Source: Bacteroidota bacterium (GTDB lineage Bacteria > Bacteroidota > Bacteroidia > Cytophagales > Spirosomataceae). Taken from it: DNA of 64,000 nt. The position numbers and the translations under genes were made by a program. The notes under the pieces were generated by a model. It was not told the DNA's origin. It did no database searches and saw only the letters and a program-made list of their open reading frames with translations. Shown here piece after piece: positions 35,040 to 44,080 of this stretch (position 1 is its first letter; every line of letters begins with the position of its first letter). The DNA lies in contig JAIUOF010000005.1 of assembly GCA_020161355.1 (NCBI GenBank), forward strand, positions 1 through 64,000, written 5' to 3'.

Positions 35040-35166
35040 TAAGATTTTTAAGATTGTGTTTTTTTTGTTTTTGCTGTGTGTAATTGCTGTTTTGATTGAT
35101 ATGGCAAGACAAACTACCGTCCCCTGGAACAAGAAGAAACAATTGGAGAGGGCTATTCCCAAATAA
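35029..35166 (+). CDS. 45-residue small membrane protein
   Basis: ATG 35029 to TAA 35164-35166, 45 residues. One hydrophobic helix (IVFFLFLLCVIAVLI, about residues 9-23) is followed by a basic tail ending TVPWNKKKQLERAIPK. The frame overlaps the end of sixA by 11 bases, a typical translationally coupled arrangement. The tail with a Trp-Asn-Lys-Lys-Lys motif looks conserved rather than random, but I cannot name a family. Confidence 0.6.
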   Translation: MKNNKIFKIVFFLFLLCVIAVLIDMARQTTVPWNKKKQLERAIPK

Positions 35167-35168
35167 AA

Positions 35169-35197
35169 ACTGTATCCTTAAATATTAAAGATACAGT
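35169..35197. terminator. Bidirectional hairpin terminator
   Basis: ACTGTATC (35169-35176) and GATACAGT (35190-35197) form a stem with an inner TTAA/TTAA step between the converging small-peptide and GbsR-like genes. A-rich sequence precedes it on the plus side; a following T-run is weak, so termination strength is uncertain. Confidence 0.6.
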
Positions 35198-35216
35198 CTG
35201 ACTAACCCCAAAAATT

Positions 35217-35720
35217 CTATTTAAATACCTTCAGGAAAGTATTGATCAGCCAACTTTCCTCTGATTTTACAATATGGTCTAAAGTCATTTCGGTAAATGA
35301 ACTCACACTCGAAATGTCGTTTATAATTTTCTGAAATTCTTTACCTTCTTCGGTATTGTCTTTCAGATTTTTTTTGATGTCATCGATGGTGTCAACAATC
35401 GGTGTAAGCTCCCTTTTTTTTCTTTCTCTGGCTATTAGTCTGGCAACTTTCCAAATGTCTTTTTCCGCAATAAAGTATTCTTTTCTTTCTCCCGGAAGCA
35501 GCTGCTTGTAGATAATCCCCCAGCTCATAAGATCTCTCAGGTTCATATTTACATTGCCTCTTGAAATCTGGAGCTCGTCCATGATCTCATCGGCATTGAG
35601 CGACTTAGGCGAAAGCAGCAGCAGAGCGTGTATCTGCGACATGGTTCTATTGATACCCCATTGGGTAGCCAATGTACCCCAGGTATGAATAAACCTGTCT
35701 TTCGCTTCTCGTAATTCCAT
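35217..35720 (-). CDS. GbsR/MarR-type transcriptional regulator
   Basis: 167 residues. The N-terminal winged-helix region MELREAKDRFIHTWGTLATQ, ...NADEIMDELQISRGNVNMNL and ...SWGIIYKQLLPGERKEYF matches GbsR-type regulators (MarR superfamily); the C-terminal half is helical and charged. GbsR homologues often control osmolyte or carbohydrate genes, but no such target is adjacent. Target unknown. Monocistronic on the minus strand. Confidence 0.85.
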   Translation of the reverse strand: MELREAKDRFIHTWGTLATQWGINRTMSQIHALLLLSPKSLNADEIMDELQISRGNVNMNLRDLMSWGIIYKQLLPGERKEYFIAEKDIWKVARLIARERKKRELTPIVDTIDDIKKNLKDNTEEGKEFQKIINDISSVSSFTEMTLDHIVKSEESWLINTFLKVFK

Positions 35721-35947
35721 AAATCTTTTTTTTAGGTACTTGCACGTATCGTAAGAAGTTCCAAATTAAAATAGTCTTATTGAATTTTCAAAATTTTCTG
35801 AAAATATTTTTTAAAAAAATAAGACTTTTTAGGTCTTTTCGTGCTCTTTTTTTAAAAAATGAACCAAAACTGTGCCAATATTTCAGTTTGAGTTCTACCC
35901 GGAATACAAATCAAATGCTTTTACTAAGTCAGGAAATGGAAACTTTC

Positions 35948-36598
35948 TTATTCTGACACCAAGATATTTCCGGCAACCATACCGCTTAGATTTTCGGTTG
36001 ATTGGCCGTTGATTGATACCACAATAGACTTATCAAAGCTCAATATCTCTATAATTTTTAATTTATCGCCCAGTCTTAAACCATGTTTGTTGATTTGTTT
36101 GAGAAACGAACTTTGAGAAATAGCAACCGAAGTAAAAATGTATTCTTTACCAATTTGCCCGTCATTTAATTTCAGATATTCTGTGCTGGCGATTCTTCCT
36201 TCCGGGTCGGGTATAGGCGAACCATGGGGATCAAACTTCGGATGGTTGAGTAACTCATTGATTCTGTCAAAAAATACACTTGAATCGATATGCTCAATCT
36301 GCTCGGCAATTTCATGAACCTCATCCCACTGAAAACCCATTTTTTCTACTAAAAACATCTCAACTAACCTGTGTTTTCTTATGATTACTCCGGCTTCGAG
36401 ACGGCCTGATTCGGTAAGTGAAAGCGGGCGGTATTTTTCGTAAATAAGCAAACCTTTCGCCGCCAGTTTTTTAACCATGCTATTTACGGTTGGCATCTTA
36501 ATTTCCAGACTATTGGCTAAATCAAGCACAGAAACATCTTGTTTTTCAGTACTTAAATGAAAAATAGCTTTCAGGTAATTTTCTTCGGTGAGTGTCAT
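35948..36598 (-). CDS. DtxR/MntR-family metal-dependent regulator
   Basis: 216 residues. N-terminal winged helix (LTEENYLKAIFHLSTEKQDV, SLEIKMPTVNSMVKKLAAKG), metal-binding dimerisation domain (about 62-130, with SGRLEAGVIIRKHRLVEMFL, EHIDSSVFFDRINELL) and a FeoA/SH3-like C-terminal domain (about 140-216). The family represses metal-uptake genes when bound to Mn(II) or Fe(II). It is divergent to the TonB-receptor gene with a palindromic operator in between, so it probably controls that receptor and possibly itself. Confidence 0.9.
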   Translation of the reverse strand: MTLTEENYLKAIFHLSTEKQDVSVLDLANSLEIKMPTVNSMVKKLAAKGLLIYEKYRPLSLTESGRLEAGVIIRKHRLVEMFLVEKMGFQWDEVHEIAEQIEHIDSSVFFDRINELLNHPKFDPHGSPIPDPEGRIASTEYLKLNDGQIGKEYIFTSVAISQSSFLKQINKHGLRLGDKLKIIEILSFDKSIVVSINGQSTENLSGMVAGNILVSE

Positions 36599-36651
36599 AA
36601 TACCTCAAAATTAATCATTTATTTTTTTGTAAAAAGAGAATATATATCTTT

Positions 36652-36673
36652 TTTGTTAGATAAATCTAACAAA
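36652..36673. promoter_or_regulatory. Palindromic operator between the metal regulator and the TonB receptor
   Basis: TTTGTTAGA (36652-36660), four bases, TCTAACAAA (36665-36673), a perfect inverted repeat. It is of the type used by DtxR/MntR-family regulators. It covers the position of the -33 element of the receptor promoter (-7 element TAATTTTG at 36689-36696), so binding would block transcription of the receptor gene at 36713. The regulator's own start is 54 bases away on the other side. Confidence 0.65.
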
Positions 36674-36712
36674 TTAATTTTATTTGTATAATTTTGAGAA
36701 AATTTTGATTGG

Positions 36713-38956
36713 ATGAATTGGAAACTAGGCTTTTTGGCTCTGCTATTTGTATGGGCAGTTAATACCACTTTTGCACAATATCAGTTATCGGGAAAAGTAG
36801 TATCAGGCACTGATGCGGTAATAGGGGCTACGGTTTCGGTCTCTGGAAGATCCGTTTTTACAGATACTTTGGGAGTTTTTTTCATTGGCGGAATCAAGGA
36901 TTCAGAAATTGTTCTTAAAGTTACCACCGTAGGTTTTCAGACATTTAGTAAGAAAATTAAGCTTTCAGAAAAATTGGCCGAAATACAGATTGAATTAGCT
37001 CCTTCGGAGCATTTACTCGATGGGGTAGTGGTAAGTGGGTCAATGAAAGAAGTTTCGAAATCGGAAAGTACAATTGCTGTGGACATAATAAAACCTGAAC
37101 TTTTTAGAAAAAATGCATCTTCCGGCCTTTTTGAAGGCATTCAGATGGTTTCGGGGGTTAGACCCCAGGTTAACTGCAGCATTTGTAATACCGGAGACAT
37201 ACATATTAATGGTATGGAGGGGCCATACACGGCAGTTTTGGTGGATGGAATGCCGATTGTTTCCTCACTTGGGACAGTTTATGGGCTCATGGGCATTCCT
37301 ACCGGCATGATTGAGCGACTGGAAGTGGTAAAAGGGCCTGCTTCGACCTTATATGGCACTGAGGCGGTGGCCGGATTAATTAATATTATAACGAAGAATC
37401 CCGGAAAAGGGCCAAAATTATGGGCAGAGTCGAATCTCAATACCTGGGGAGAAGCTGCTCAGGATTTTGGTATTGCATTGAATAAGACAAAAGTAAAATG
37501 GTTGTCTGGTTTAAGTTTTTTCGGTTTTGATCAAACCATTGATAAAAACAAGGATGGTTTCACAGACCTCAGTCTTCAAAAAAGGCTTTCCTGGTTTAAT
37601 AAATTGACTTATGGAAAGAAAAATACCGGTAGCGTAGCTCTGAGAGTACTATTTGAAGATCGTTGGGGCGGGCAGACCCACTGGAACGAGAATTTCAGGG
37701 GCACTGATCTGGTTTATGGTGAAAGTATTAAGACCAAAAGACTTGAATTTATAGGAAAAAATGCGGTCACTTCTTTTTTTGATGTAAATTATTCACTGGT
37801 TAGCCACCACCAGGATTCTTATTATGGTAAAACATATTTTCAGGCCAGACAGGATATTGGTTTTGTTCAGGGCTTATTCCGGTTTTCGAAGCCTTCCGGA
37901 TTATATCTTTTTGGGCTACCCATGAAATACACGTTTTATGATGATAATACCGCAGTGACCGCCACCATGCCTCAAAGGCTCTTTAATCCTGCTGTTTTTA
38001 TGCAATATGAAAAAGAGCTGAGTACTAGTTTAAAAATTTTGGCGGCTTACAGAATTGATTATTTTTCCAATAAAAAATGGGTTCAAAGCCCCCGAATCGC
38101 ATTAAAATATCAAAGCGTAAACCGATTAAATAATCTGAGGCTCAACTATGGAAATGGTTTCAGGTGGGTAAATGTCTTTTCGGAAGATCACGCCGCTCTT
38201 ACCGGTGCCCGTACTGTTTATATCGCTGAAAACCTCAGACCGGAACGTAGTCATAATTTTTCAATCAATTTTGAAAGAAAGTTTCCGCTCAAGTCATCGT
38301 TTTTTGGATTGGATATTACAGCATTTTATAGTTATTTTTCAAATAAAATCATGCCAGATTATGACACCCATCCCGAAAAGATTTTCTATAATAACCTGCC
38401 GGGATATCTGGATTCAAAAGGATTGAGTCTTTCAATAGATTTTAGCCATAATTCAGGTTTCAGAGCCAGCGGAAGCGTGAGTTTTTTGGATATAAGAAAT
38501 CACGAAAACAACAAATGGATCAGACCTGTTTTGACCGAAAAAGCGAGTGGCACAGGTCTGGTAAGTTATAAATTTGGCCGTTTGAAAACCACTGTTGATT
38601 ATACACTTAACTGGCTCAGCTCTATGCGGCTGCCCTTGCAGGGGCCTACCGACCCACGGCCTGAATATTCTCCATTTACCCAAATCCACAATTTACAGAT
38701 TACGAAAATGACTTCTAAAAATTTGGAGTTTTTCGCTGGTATAAAAAACCTTCTTAATTTTTTACCTTACCGGAATATTCCTTTTTTAATAGCCAATGCT
38801 TCTGATCCTTTTGATAAACAAGTGGTTTTTGATCAAAATGGTATTGCCCAACCAACCGCACAAAATCCGTATGGTTTGACTTTTGACCCTTCTTATGTAT
38901 ATGCTTCTCTTCAGGGCAGAAGGCTTTTTGGGGGTTTAAGAATTTCATTAAAATAA
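36713..38956 (+). CDS. TonB-dependent outer-membrane receptor with carboxypeptidase-like N-domain
   Basis: 747 residues. Signal peptide (MNWKLGFLALLFVWAVNTTF), a CarboxypepD_reg-like domain (about 24-105), plug domain (HINGMEGPYTAVLVDGMPIV, ERLEVVKGPASTLYGTEAVA, GLINIITKNP) and a C-terminal beta barrel. The plug has a C155-S-I-C158 pair before NTGDIHI, a possible metal-binding motif. The adjacent metal regulator and operator suggest uptake of a metal or metal complex such as Mn, Fe or a siderophore; substrate unproven. Followed by a terminator. Confidence 0.9.
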   Translation: MNWKLGFLALLFVWAVNTTFAQYQLSGKVVSGTDAVIGATVSVSGRSVFTDTLGVFFIGGIKDSEIVLKVTTVGFQTFSKKIKLSEKLAEIQIELAPSEHLLDGVVVSGSMKEVSKSESTIAVDIIKPELFRKNASSGLFEGIQMVSGVRPQVNCSICNTGDIHINGMEGPYTAVLVDGMPIVSSLGTVYGLMGIPTGMIERLEVVKGPASTLYGTEAVAGLINIITKNPGKGPKLWAESNLNTWGEAAQDFGIALNKTKVKWLSGLSFFGFDQTIDKNKDGFTDLSLQKRLSWFNKLTYGKKNTGSVALRVLFEDRWGGQTHWNENFRGTDLVYGESIKTKRLEFIGKNAVTSFFDVNYSLVSHHQDSYYGKTYFQARQDIGFVQGLFRFSKPSGLYLFGLPMKYTFYDDNTAVTATMPQRLFNPAVFMQYEKELSTSLKILAAYRIDYFSNKKWVQSPRIALKYQSVNRLNNLRLNYGNGFRWVNVFSEDHAALTGARTVYIAENLRPERSHNFSINFERKFPLKSSFFGLDITAFYSYFSNKIMPDYDTHPEKIFYNNLPGYLDSKGLSLSIDFSHNSGFRASGSVSFLDIRNHENNKWIRPVLTEKASGTGLVSYKFGRLKTTVDYTLNWLSSMRLPLQGPTDPRPEYSPFTQIHNLQITKMTSKNLEFFAGIKNLLNFLPYRNIPFLIANASDPFDKQVVFDQNGIAQPTAQNPYGLTFDPSYVYASLQGRRLFGGLRISLK

Positions 38957-38961
38957 AAAAA

Positions 38962-38983
38962 TACCCCCAGTTTAACTGAGGGT
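38962..38983. terminator. Bidirectional terminator
   Basis: TACCCCCAG (38962-38970) and CTGAGGGTA (38975-38983), one mismatch, with A-rich and T-rich flanks, between the converging receptor and M56 peptidase genes. Confidence 0.75.
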
Positions 38984-38990
38984 AAAATAA

Positions 38991-40847
38991 TTAATTTTTT
39001 TTAGCTGAAGAGGGTGGGGGAGGCGGTGGCGGTGCCATTTCTAATCCGGGAACCGGCTTGATTGGTGCTGGTGCGGCTGGAAAAGAACCCTTGGCTGCTT
39101 TGGGTGGAGCCACAGGCGGAATCTGACTTTTAGGAAACTTTGGACTTTTTGCTGCTTTTGGAGCGATTGGATAATCGGTACTAATTTTAGATTTTACTTC
39201 AATTGGCAATTGGTCCAAAATTGCATTTATAGTTTTGTCCATTTCTTTACCCAACTTGTCCATGGGTTCAGCAATTTTATCCATTTCGGCTGCTCTGCGA
39301 TCCATTTCTTCCGATACCTTCTCCATATCAGCATTGTTTAAGTCGGCTTTGCGAGTAACCTCCTCCATTTTTTCAGCGATTTTTTCCATTTCGGAGTTAA
39401 GCTTTTCAATCTCTGAATCATAGGATTTTTGCAATTTTTCATAATCCTTAGAATCAGGTTTTAATCTGGAAGTTTTCTTTGAAAATTCGACCGATTTTTT
39501 ACTTATTTCGTTGCTGAGCTTTGTTATTTCATCGCTATAGGCTTGTATTGGTTCGAGGTCCAGGTTCAATTTTGCTGACCAGTCACTCATTTTTTTACTT
39601 TGTTCCTCCATTAGTTTAGATTGTTCCTCCATCAATTTGCTCTGAAAATTCATTTGCTTTTTATGCTCTTCCAGTGCATCGAGATGCTGATCTACAATCA
39701 CTTTTTTCTCAGGACTCAGTTCAATTTCTTTTCCATTAAAAAATAGTTTTTTATCTTTTATGGTAAAATTATTGTTGTCTGTGCTGATTGAGATACTGTT
39801 TTCCATAGGCAACAACGTGTCGGCAATAGCCACAGAATGACTTTTGGGTACCTTCATTGTTTTTTCTGTTTTTTTATTTTGGGCAACTGCGAAAAAAGTT
39901 GCCAGCAAGCCAATCAATATCCATAAACTTTCTTTTGGAAAGCTTCGGCTTGATTTTAGACCCAGAATACTATGAATGCGTTCAGAAAAAGCACTTTGTT
40001 TTTTGCCAAATGCGAGGGCAAGTGTTGGCGTGATTTTGGTTTCCTGGAGTTGTAGCAAAGTGTTTGCCAGCAATATTTTGTCCCCGGTATATTGGAGGGC
40101 AAGCTGGTCTGTACATATTTCTCTTTCTTTTCTGATTTGAGCCGAAATTAACCAAAAAACCGGATGATAAAAATAGATTACATCGAGAAACGACTGTAAT
40201 AAATTTACCAAATAATCATTCCTTTTTATGTGAGCCAGTTCATGGGCAAGGATTATCTCGATTTGATTCATCGAAAATCCGCTGATCAGGCTTATGGGTA
40301 ATAAAACAACCGGTTTGAAATAACCCATCATCAATGGTACATCGATTACCGGACTGGTTTTTAATAAAATGCCCTTTTCAATCCCCATTTTGGCTTTTAA
40401 ATTTTCAAAAAGAGTGATTAAATTTTGGGTAATTACCGCATTTGATTTGTTTTTCAGATTTACGATCCAAAAGTACCCCGTCAGCATTTTTAATGATAAC
40501 ATCACAAAACCCAGACTCCACAGCCCCACAATGATTGGTAGATTTTGTTTGAAATAAATAAGAGCCTTTACCAAAAATGATAAGGTTAAAGCTTTGGTTT
40601 CAAAATAAAGCCCTGAATTGTTGGTTGAAGCGTTTTGACTAATCCACAAAAATGTTGCAATAGAAGTCAAAAACTGTAATGTCATGACCAAAAGGCCGGT
40701 ACGGTACCGGATCATTGCATTTTTGGTTAAAAGATTTACCAAAAAATAAACAAGTGAAAATAATAAAATTTGCCAGATGGCATGAAGGAGAGTCCAACCT
40801 AGTGCAGTTGCCAATGGGCCGGACAAGAATTTTGCTAAAATTTCCAT
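38991..40847 (-). CDS. BlaR1/MecR1-type M56 membrane peptidase
   Basis: About 618 residues from ATG 40847, chosen because MEILAKFLSGPLATALGWTL is the family's usual N-terminus (an upstream ATG at 40883 is also in frame). Four membrane helices are seen, and the zinc motif HELAH lies near residue 202. The C-terminal region has two long coiled-coil segments (LMEEQSKLMEEQSKKMSDWS) and a Pro/Ala-rich tail (PVPGLEMAPPPPPPPSSAKK) instead of a penicillin-binding sensor domain. It is adjacent to the BlaI-type gene and probably cleaves that repressor after an envelope signal. The signal is unknown. Confidence 0.88.
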   Translation of the reverse strand: MEILAKFLSGPLATALGWTLLHAIWQILLFSLVYFLVNLLTKNAMIRYRTGLLVMTLQFLTSIATFLWISQNASTNNSGLYFETKALTLSFLVKALIYFKQNLPIIVGLWSLGFVMLSLKMLTGYFWIVNLKNKSNAVITQNLITLFENLKAKMGIEKGILLKTSPVIDVPLMMGYFKPVVLLPISLISGFSMNQIEIILAHELAHIKRNDYLVNLLQSFLDVIYFYHPVFWLISAQIRKEREICTDQLALQYTGDKILLANTLLQLQETKITPTLALAFGKKQSAFSERIHSILGLKSSRSFPKESLWILIGLLATFFAVAQNKKTEKTMKVPKSHSVAIADTLLPMENSISISTDNNNFTIKDKKLFFNGKEIELSPEKKVIVDQHLDALEEHKKQMNFQSKLMEEQSKLMEEQSKKMSDWSAKLNLDLEPIQAYSDEITKLSNEISKKSVEFSKKTSRLKPDSKDYEKLQKSYDSEIEKLNSEMEKIAEKMEEVTRKADLNNADMEKVSEEMDRRAAEMDKIAEPMDKLGKEMDKTINAILDQLPIEVKSKISTDYPIAPKAAKSPKFPKSQIPPVAPPKAAKGSFPAAPAPIKPVPGLEMAPPPPPPPSSAKKN

Positions 40848-40918
40848 AAAGATTTTGTTTAGGAGCAATGACCCGCAGGCCATTACTCAAATTTGCTTTT
40901 TCATAATTTGTAAAAGTG

Positions 40919-41299
40919 TCAGGATTTTTGTTCCAGGCTATTAATAACCTGGCGTAGCTGTTCCAATTCGTCTTTTGTTGTGTTGTGGTTGCCCAAAATC
41001 TGCATCACCATCTTCATAGCATTGCCACGATATAGATTATGCATAAATCCGTTAAGAATATCTTTTTGGGCTTTTTCTTCTTCAATTTTGGCTTGATATA
41101 CATGTTGCTTACCAGCGGGGTACCTGCTCACCAGTCCTTTTTCATGCATAATCTGGAGTAATTTCAAAGTGGTGGTGTAACCCGATTCTTTGGTTTTATT
41201 GATTTCCTCATTGACCTCTTTTACTGTGGCCTGGCCTTTTTCCCACAAGATATTCAGGATTTCGAGCTCCGAATCGGTTGGCTTAATTATATTTTCCAT
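40919..41299 (-). CDS. BlaI/MecI-type transcriptional repressor
   Basis: About 126 residues from ATG 41299 (a longer start at 41320 would place an operator inside the coding region). Winged-helix segments MENIIKPTDSELEILNILWE, KGQATVKEVNEEINKTKESG and TTLKLLQIMHEKGLVSRYPA match the BlaI/MecI/CopY family. It pairs with the downstream M56 peptidase gene, the classic bla/mec signalling pair. Three matching inverted repeats in front of it are its likely operators. Confidence 0.92.
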   Translation of the reverse strand: MENIIKPTDSELEILNILWEKGQATVKEVNEEINKTKESGYTTTLKLLQIMHEKGLVSRYPAGKQHVYQAKIEEEKAQKDILNGFMHNLYRGNAMKMVMQILGNHNTTKDELEQLRQVINSLEQKS

Positions 41300-41301
41300 T
41301 T

Positions 41302-41373
41302 TACGAATTGTTTCGTACAAATTTAAAACGAAAGTTTTCGTATGTGCAAATATTTTCTACGATTTTTTTCGTA
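41302..41373. promoter_or_regulatory. Triple operator TACGAA-N4-TTCGTA
   Basis: Three inverted repeats with identical spacing: TACGAA/TTCGTA at 41302-41317, AACGAA/TTCGTA at 41327-41342 and TACGAT/TTCGTA at 41358-41373. The first is directly upstream of the BlaI-type ATG at 41299. BlaI-family operators are dyads, so autoregulation of this pair is probable. Binding by this protein is not proven. Confidence 0.65.
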
Positions 41374-41526
41374 ATAAATGTTAAATAATATTTAGATATC
41401 TTATATACAGATAGTTGTGGTCTTGTCTCTATTATTAATAATCAAAACGTAAAATACCTTTATCTTCAATTTTTTTTATTTTCTGCAAATACATATATTT
41501 ACTAATACATTTCAACCATAAATAAA

Positions 41527-43887
41527 TTGATGAAAAAATACCTTTTTCTTCTTCTGATATCAATTTCTGCAATTGCCCAAAAGCCCTGGACTGCCCAGTG
41601 GATCAAAGTCCCCGGTGAAACCGACTATAATTTTGGGGTTTATCATTTTAGAAAAACGATGGAACTGGCATCCAAACCCGAAAAATTCGTGGTACACGTC
41701 TCCGCTGACAACCGTTATAAATTGTACGTCAATGGCGAAATAGTTTCGATGGGTCCCGCCCGAGGAGATGTGTTTAACTGGAATTTTGAAACCGTCGATA
41801 TAGCTCCATACTTAAAATCAGGTAAGAATGTATTAGCGGCTCAGGTTTGGCAACTGGCAGAAGAGCGTCCTATGGCTCAGATCACCTTCCGTACGGGTTT
41901 TATTTTGCAGGGTGAAACCGAAAAAGAAGCCATCGTAAATACAAATAATTCCTGGAAAGGAATCCGAAATGAAGCTTATTCAGTGAAAAAGCCTGAAGTC
42001 ACCTATGTTTATTATGTAGTGGGCCCGCAGGAAACCGTCGATATGAACAAATATCCCTTAGGGTGGGAGCTGATGAATTTTGATGACAGCCAATGGAAAA
42101 AAGCTCAGAGCACAGGTCAGGGACTACTCAAAACCAATACAGACTGGTCGGAAGGCTGGCTGCTTACGCCAAGGAGAATTCCTCTTATGGAAAGAAATGA
42201 GGTGGTTTTTAAGAAAGTGAGGTCTGCAAAGGGCATGAACGTACCCGAGGATTTTCCCTATGAATGGGCCCGGCTCGACGTCCCCGCCAACAGTAAGGTA
42301 GAGATATTGATTGACCAGCAGGAGCTTATGAACGCTTATCCAGCTTTTGAGCTTTCCGGCGGAAAAAATGCAAAAGTGAGCCTGCAATGCACCGAAGCAT
42401 TTTATATCAATCAAAATACCGGTGACTGGCGAAAAGAGATGACCAAACCCAACAGAAACGAAGTAAGCGAAAACTTTAGAATGGTGGGGCCAAAAGACCT
42501 CATAATCAGCAACGGTCAGAAAAATCAGACCTGGGAGTCACTATGGTACCGTACTTTCCGTTATGTAAAACTTGAGATCGAAACCGGAGAAGAACCCCTG
42601 GTCCTGACTAATTTCCGGGCCATCCAGACCGGCTATCCGTTTGAGTTGAAGGCGAAGTTTAGTTCCGATAATCCCAAAATCAACAAGATGCTTGAAATAG
42701 GCTGGCGTACTGCACGGCTGTGTGCGACCGAAACTTACATGGACTGCCCCTTTTATGAGCAACTTCAATATGTGGGCGACACCCGCATTCAGGCCATGAT
42801 CTCCTATTATAATGCCGGCGACGACCGCCTCGCACGCAATGCCATTTTGCATTTTGCTCATTCCCAGCTAACCGAAGGAGTCACGCAGAGTAGGTTTCCA
42901 AGTTATGTGCCACAGCAGATTCCTCCTTTTTCTTTATGGTGGATAGGCATGTTGCACGACTATTACTATTATCGGGCCGATGCCGATTTTGTCAAAAATT
43001 TACTACCTCAATCACGCAGAGTTTTAGAGTGGTTTGGCAAGCTGCAGCAACCCGACGGCTCGTTAAAAAAAGTACCTTACTGGAATTTTTCTGATTGGTC
43101 AGAAGACCCCGACTGGAATGGTGGTCGTGCACCATCTACCCAGTTGGGCGAATCGTCAGTTATGGATTTACAGTTGCTGTGGGCTTTACAAAACGCTTAC
43201 GAACTCGAACTCAAACTAGGCTCAGCTGAGCAGGCCGCCATTTATAAAGCCAAAATTCTGAAACTCAAATCTGCCATAAAACCAAAGTATTTTGATACTA
43301 AAAAAGGCTTGTTTAGCGACACACCTGAGTGGAAACACTACAGTCAACATCCCAATGTGCTGGCCGTACTTAGCGGAGTTGTTGTTGGACAGGAAGCCAA
43401 AGAAATCATACAGAAAACCTTGAGTGACAACTCATTGATGCCTTGCAGTATATATTTTAAATATTACCTGCATCTGGCCGCCCGTAAGGTTGGTCTCATG
43501 AACGACTACCTCGACTACCTCAATCTCTGGGATGCCGCCATGGATCAGGGCCTCAGCACCTGGCCCGAGATGACCGACCCCACCAAAAGCCGCTCCGACT
43601 GCCATGCCTGGAGTGCCCACCCCAACATCGAGTTTTATCGCACCGTTTTGGGTATCGACACCGACGGACCCGGTTTTTCAAAAGTTCGTATCGAACCCAT
43701 TTTAGGGAAACTCAAAGAGGCTTCAGGAAGCATACCGCACCCTGCAGGCGAACTTGCTGTAAACTACAAAATAGAAAATGGCAAACTTAAAAGTATCATC
43801 AAACTTCCGGTAGGAGTAAGTGGGAAATTTGTTTATGCCGGAAAAACGCTGCCATTGAAAGGTGGCGAGAATAAATTTGAACTGTAA
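41527..43887 (+). CDS. Alpha-L-rhamnosidase (GH78-like), secreted
   Basis: 786 residues with a signal peptide (MMKKYLFLLLISISAIAQ). N-terminal beta domains (KPWTAQWIKVPGETDYNFGV, FVVHVSADNRYKLYVNGEIV) are followed by the (alpha/alpha)6 catalytic domain (about 390-720, with ETYMDCPFYEQLQYVGDTRI, acidic residues as in GH78, and HAWSAHPNIEFYRTVLG) and a C-terminal beta cap. It probably releases rhamnose from glycans in the periplasm or outside. Exact linkage unknown. Not linked to SusCD genes here. Confidence 0.9.
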   Translation: MMKKYLFLLLISISAIAQKPWTAQWIKVPGETDYNFGVYHFRKTMELASKPEKFVVHVSADNRYKLYVNGEIVSMGPARGDVFNWNFETVDIAPYLKSGKNVLAAQVWQLAEERPMAQITFRTGFILQGETEKEAIVNTNNSWKGIRNEAYSVKKPEVTYVYYVVGPQETVDMNKYPLGWELMNFDDSQWKKAQSTGQGLLKTNTDWSEGWLLTPRRIPLMERNEVVFKKVRSAKGMNVPEDFPYEWARLDVPANSKVEILIDQQELMNAYPAFELSGGKNAKVSLQCTEAFYINQNTGDWRKEMTKPNRNEVSENFRMVGPKDLIISNGQKNQTWESLWYRTFRYVKLEIETGEEPLVLTNFRAIQTGYPFELKAKFSSDNPKINKMLEIGWRTARLCATETYMDCPFYEQLQYVGDTRIQAMISYYNAGDDRLARNAILHFAHSQLTEGVTQSRFPSYVPQQIPPFSLWWIGMLHDYYYYRADADFVKNLLPQSRRVLEWFGKLQQPDGSLKKVPYWNFSDWSEDPDWNGGRAPSTQLGESSVMDLQLLWALQNAYELELKLGSAEQAAIYKAKILKLKSAIKPKYFDTKKGLFSDTPEWKHYSQHPNVLAVLSGVVVGQEAKEIIQKTLSDNSLMPCSIYFKYYLHLAARKVGLMNDYLDYLNLWDAAMDQGLSTWPEMTDPTKSRSDCHAWSAHPNIEFYRTVLGIDTDGPGFSKVRIEPILGKLKEASGSIPHPAGELAVNYKIENGKLKSIIKLPVGVSGKFVYAGKTLPLKGGENKFEL

Positions 43888-43912
43888 AACTGTACTGATT
43901 TTTTGGGCGTAC

Positions 43913-44000
43913 CCTCCTTTTGTTTCGCTAAGACTACACAAAAGGAGGTCGGGTGTTCGCTACTCGCCTCCTCCCACGCCTATAGCATGGTGCGGGGGCT
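43913..44000. repeat. Intergenic repeat with an 11-bp hairpin
   Basis: CCTCCTTTTGT (43913-43923) and ACAAAAGGAGG (43938-43948) form a perfect stem, followed by a GC-rich tract with a decayed CCACGCC...GCATGG palindrome near 43974. The palindrome is related to the twin repeat at 1604-1658. It lies between the rhamnosidase and purB (both converge), and may also terminate them. Confidence 0.55.
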
Positions 44001-44080
44001 CAAACAGGCCGCTCACCCCCTCACGCAATATTTTCGTTGTGAACCGGTCTGACCTTCGGTGCTGATCTACATTCAGGTTT

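Noticed and set aside
40847..40883. Longer M56 peptidase start at ATG 40883
   Set aside because: The added MACGSLLLNKIF segment does not fit the family N-terminus; ATG 40847 matches MEILAKF-type starts.
44000..44080. Possible tRNA or small RNA in the GC-rich tract after the rhamnosidase
   Set aside because: No cloverleaf or conserved tRNA arm was found; the sequence matches the intergenic palindrome family.
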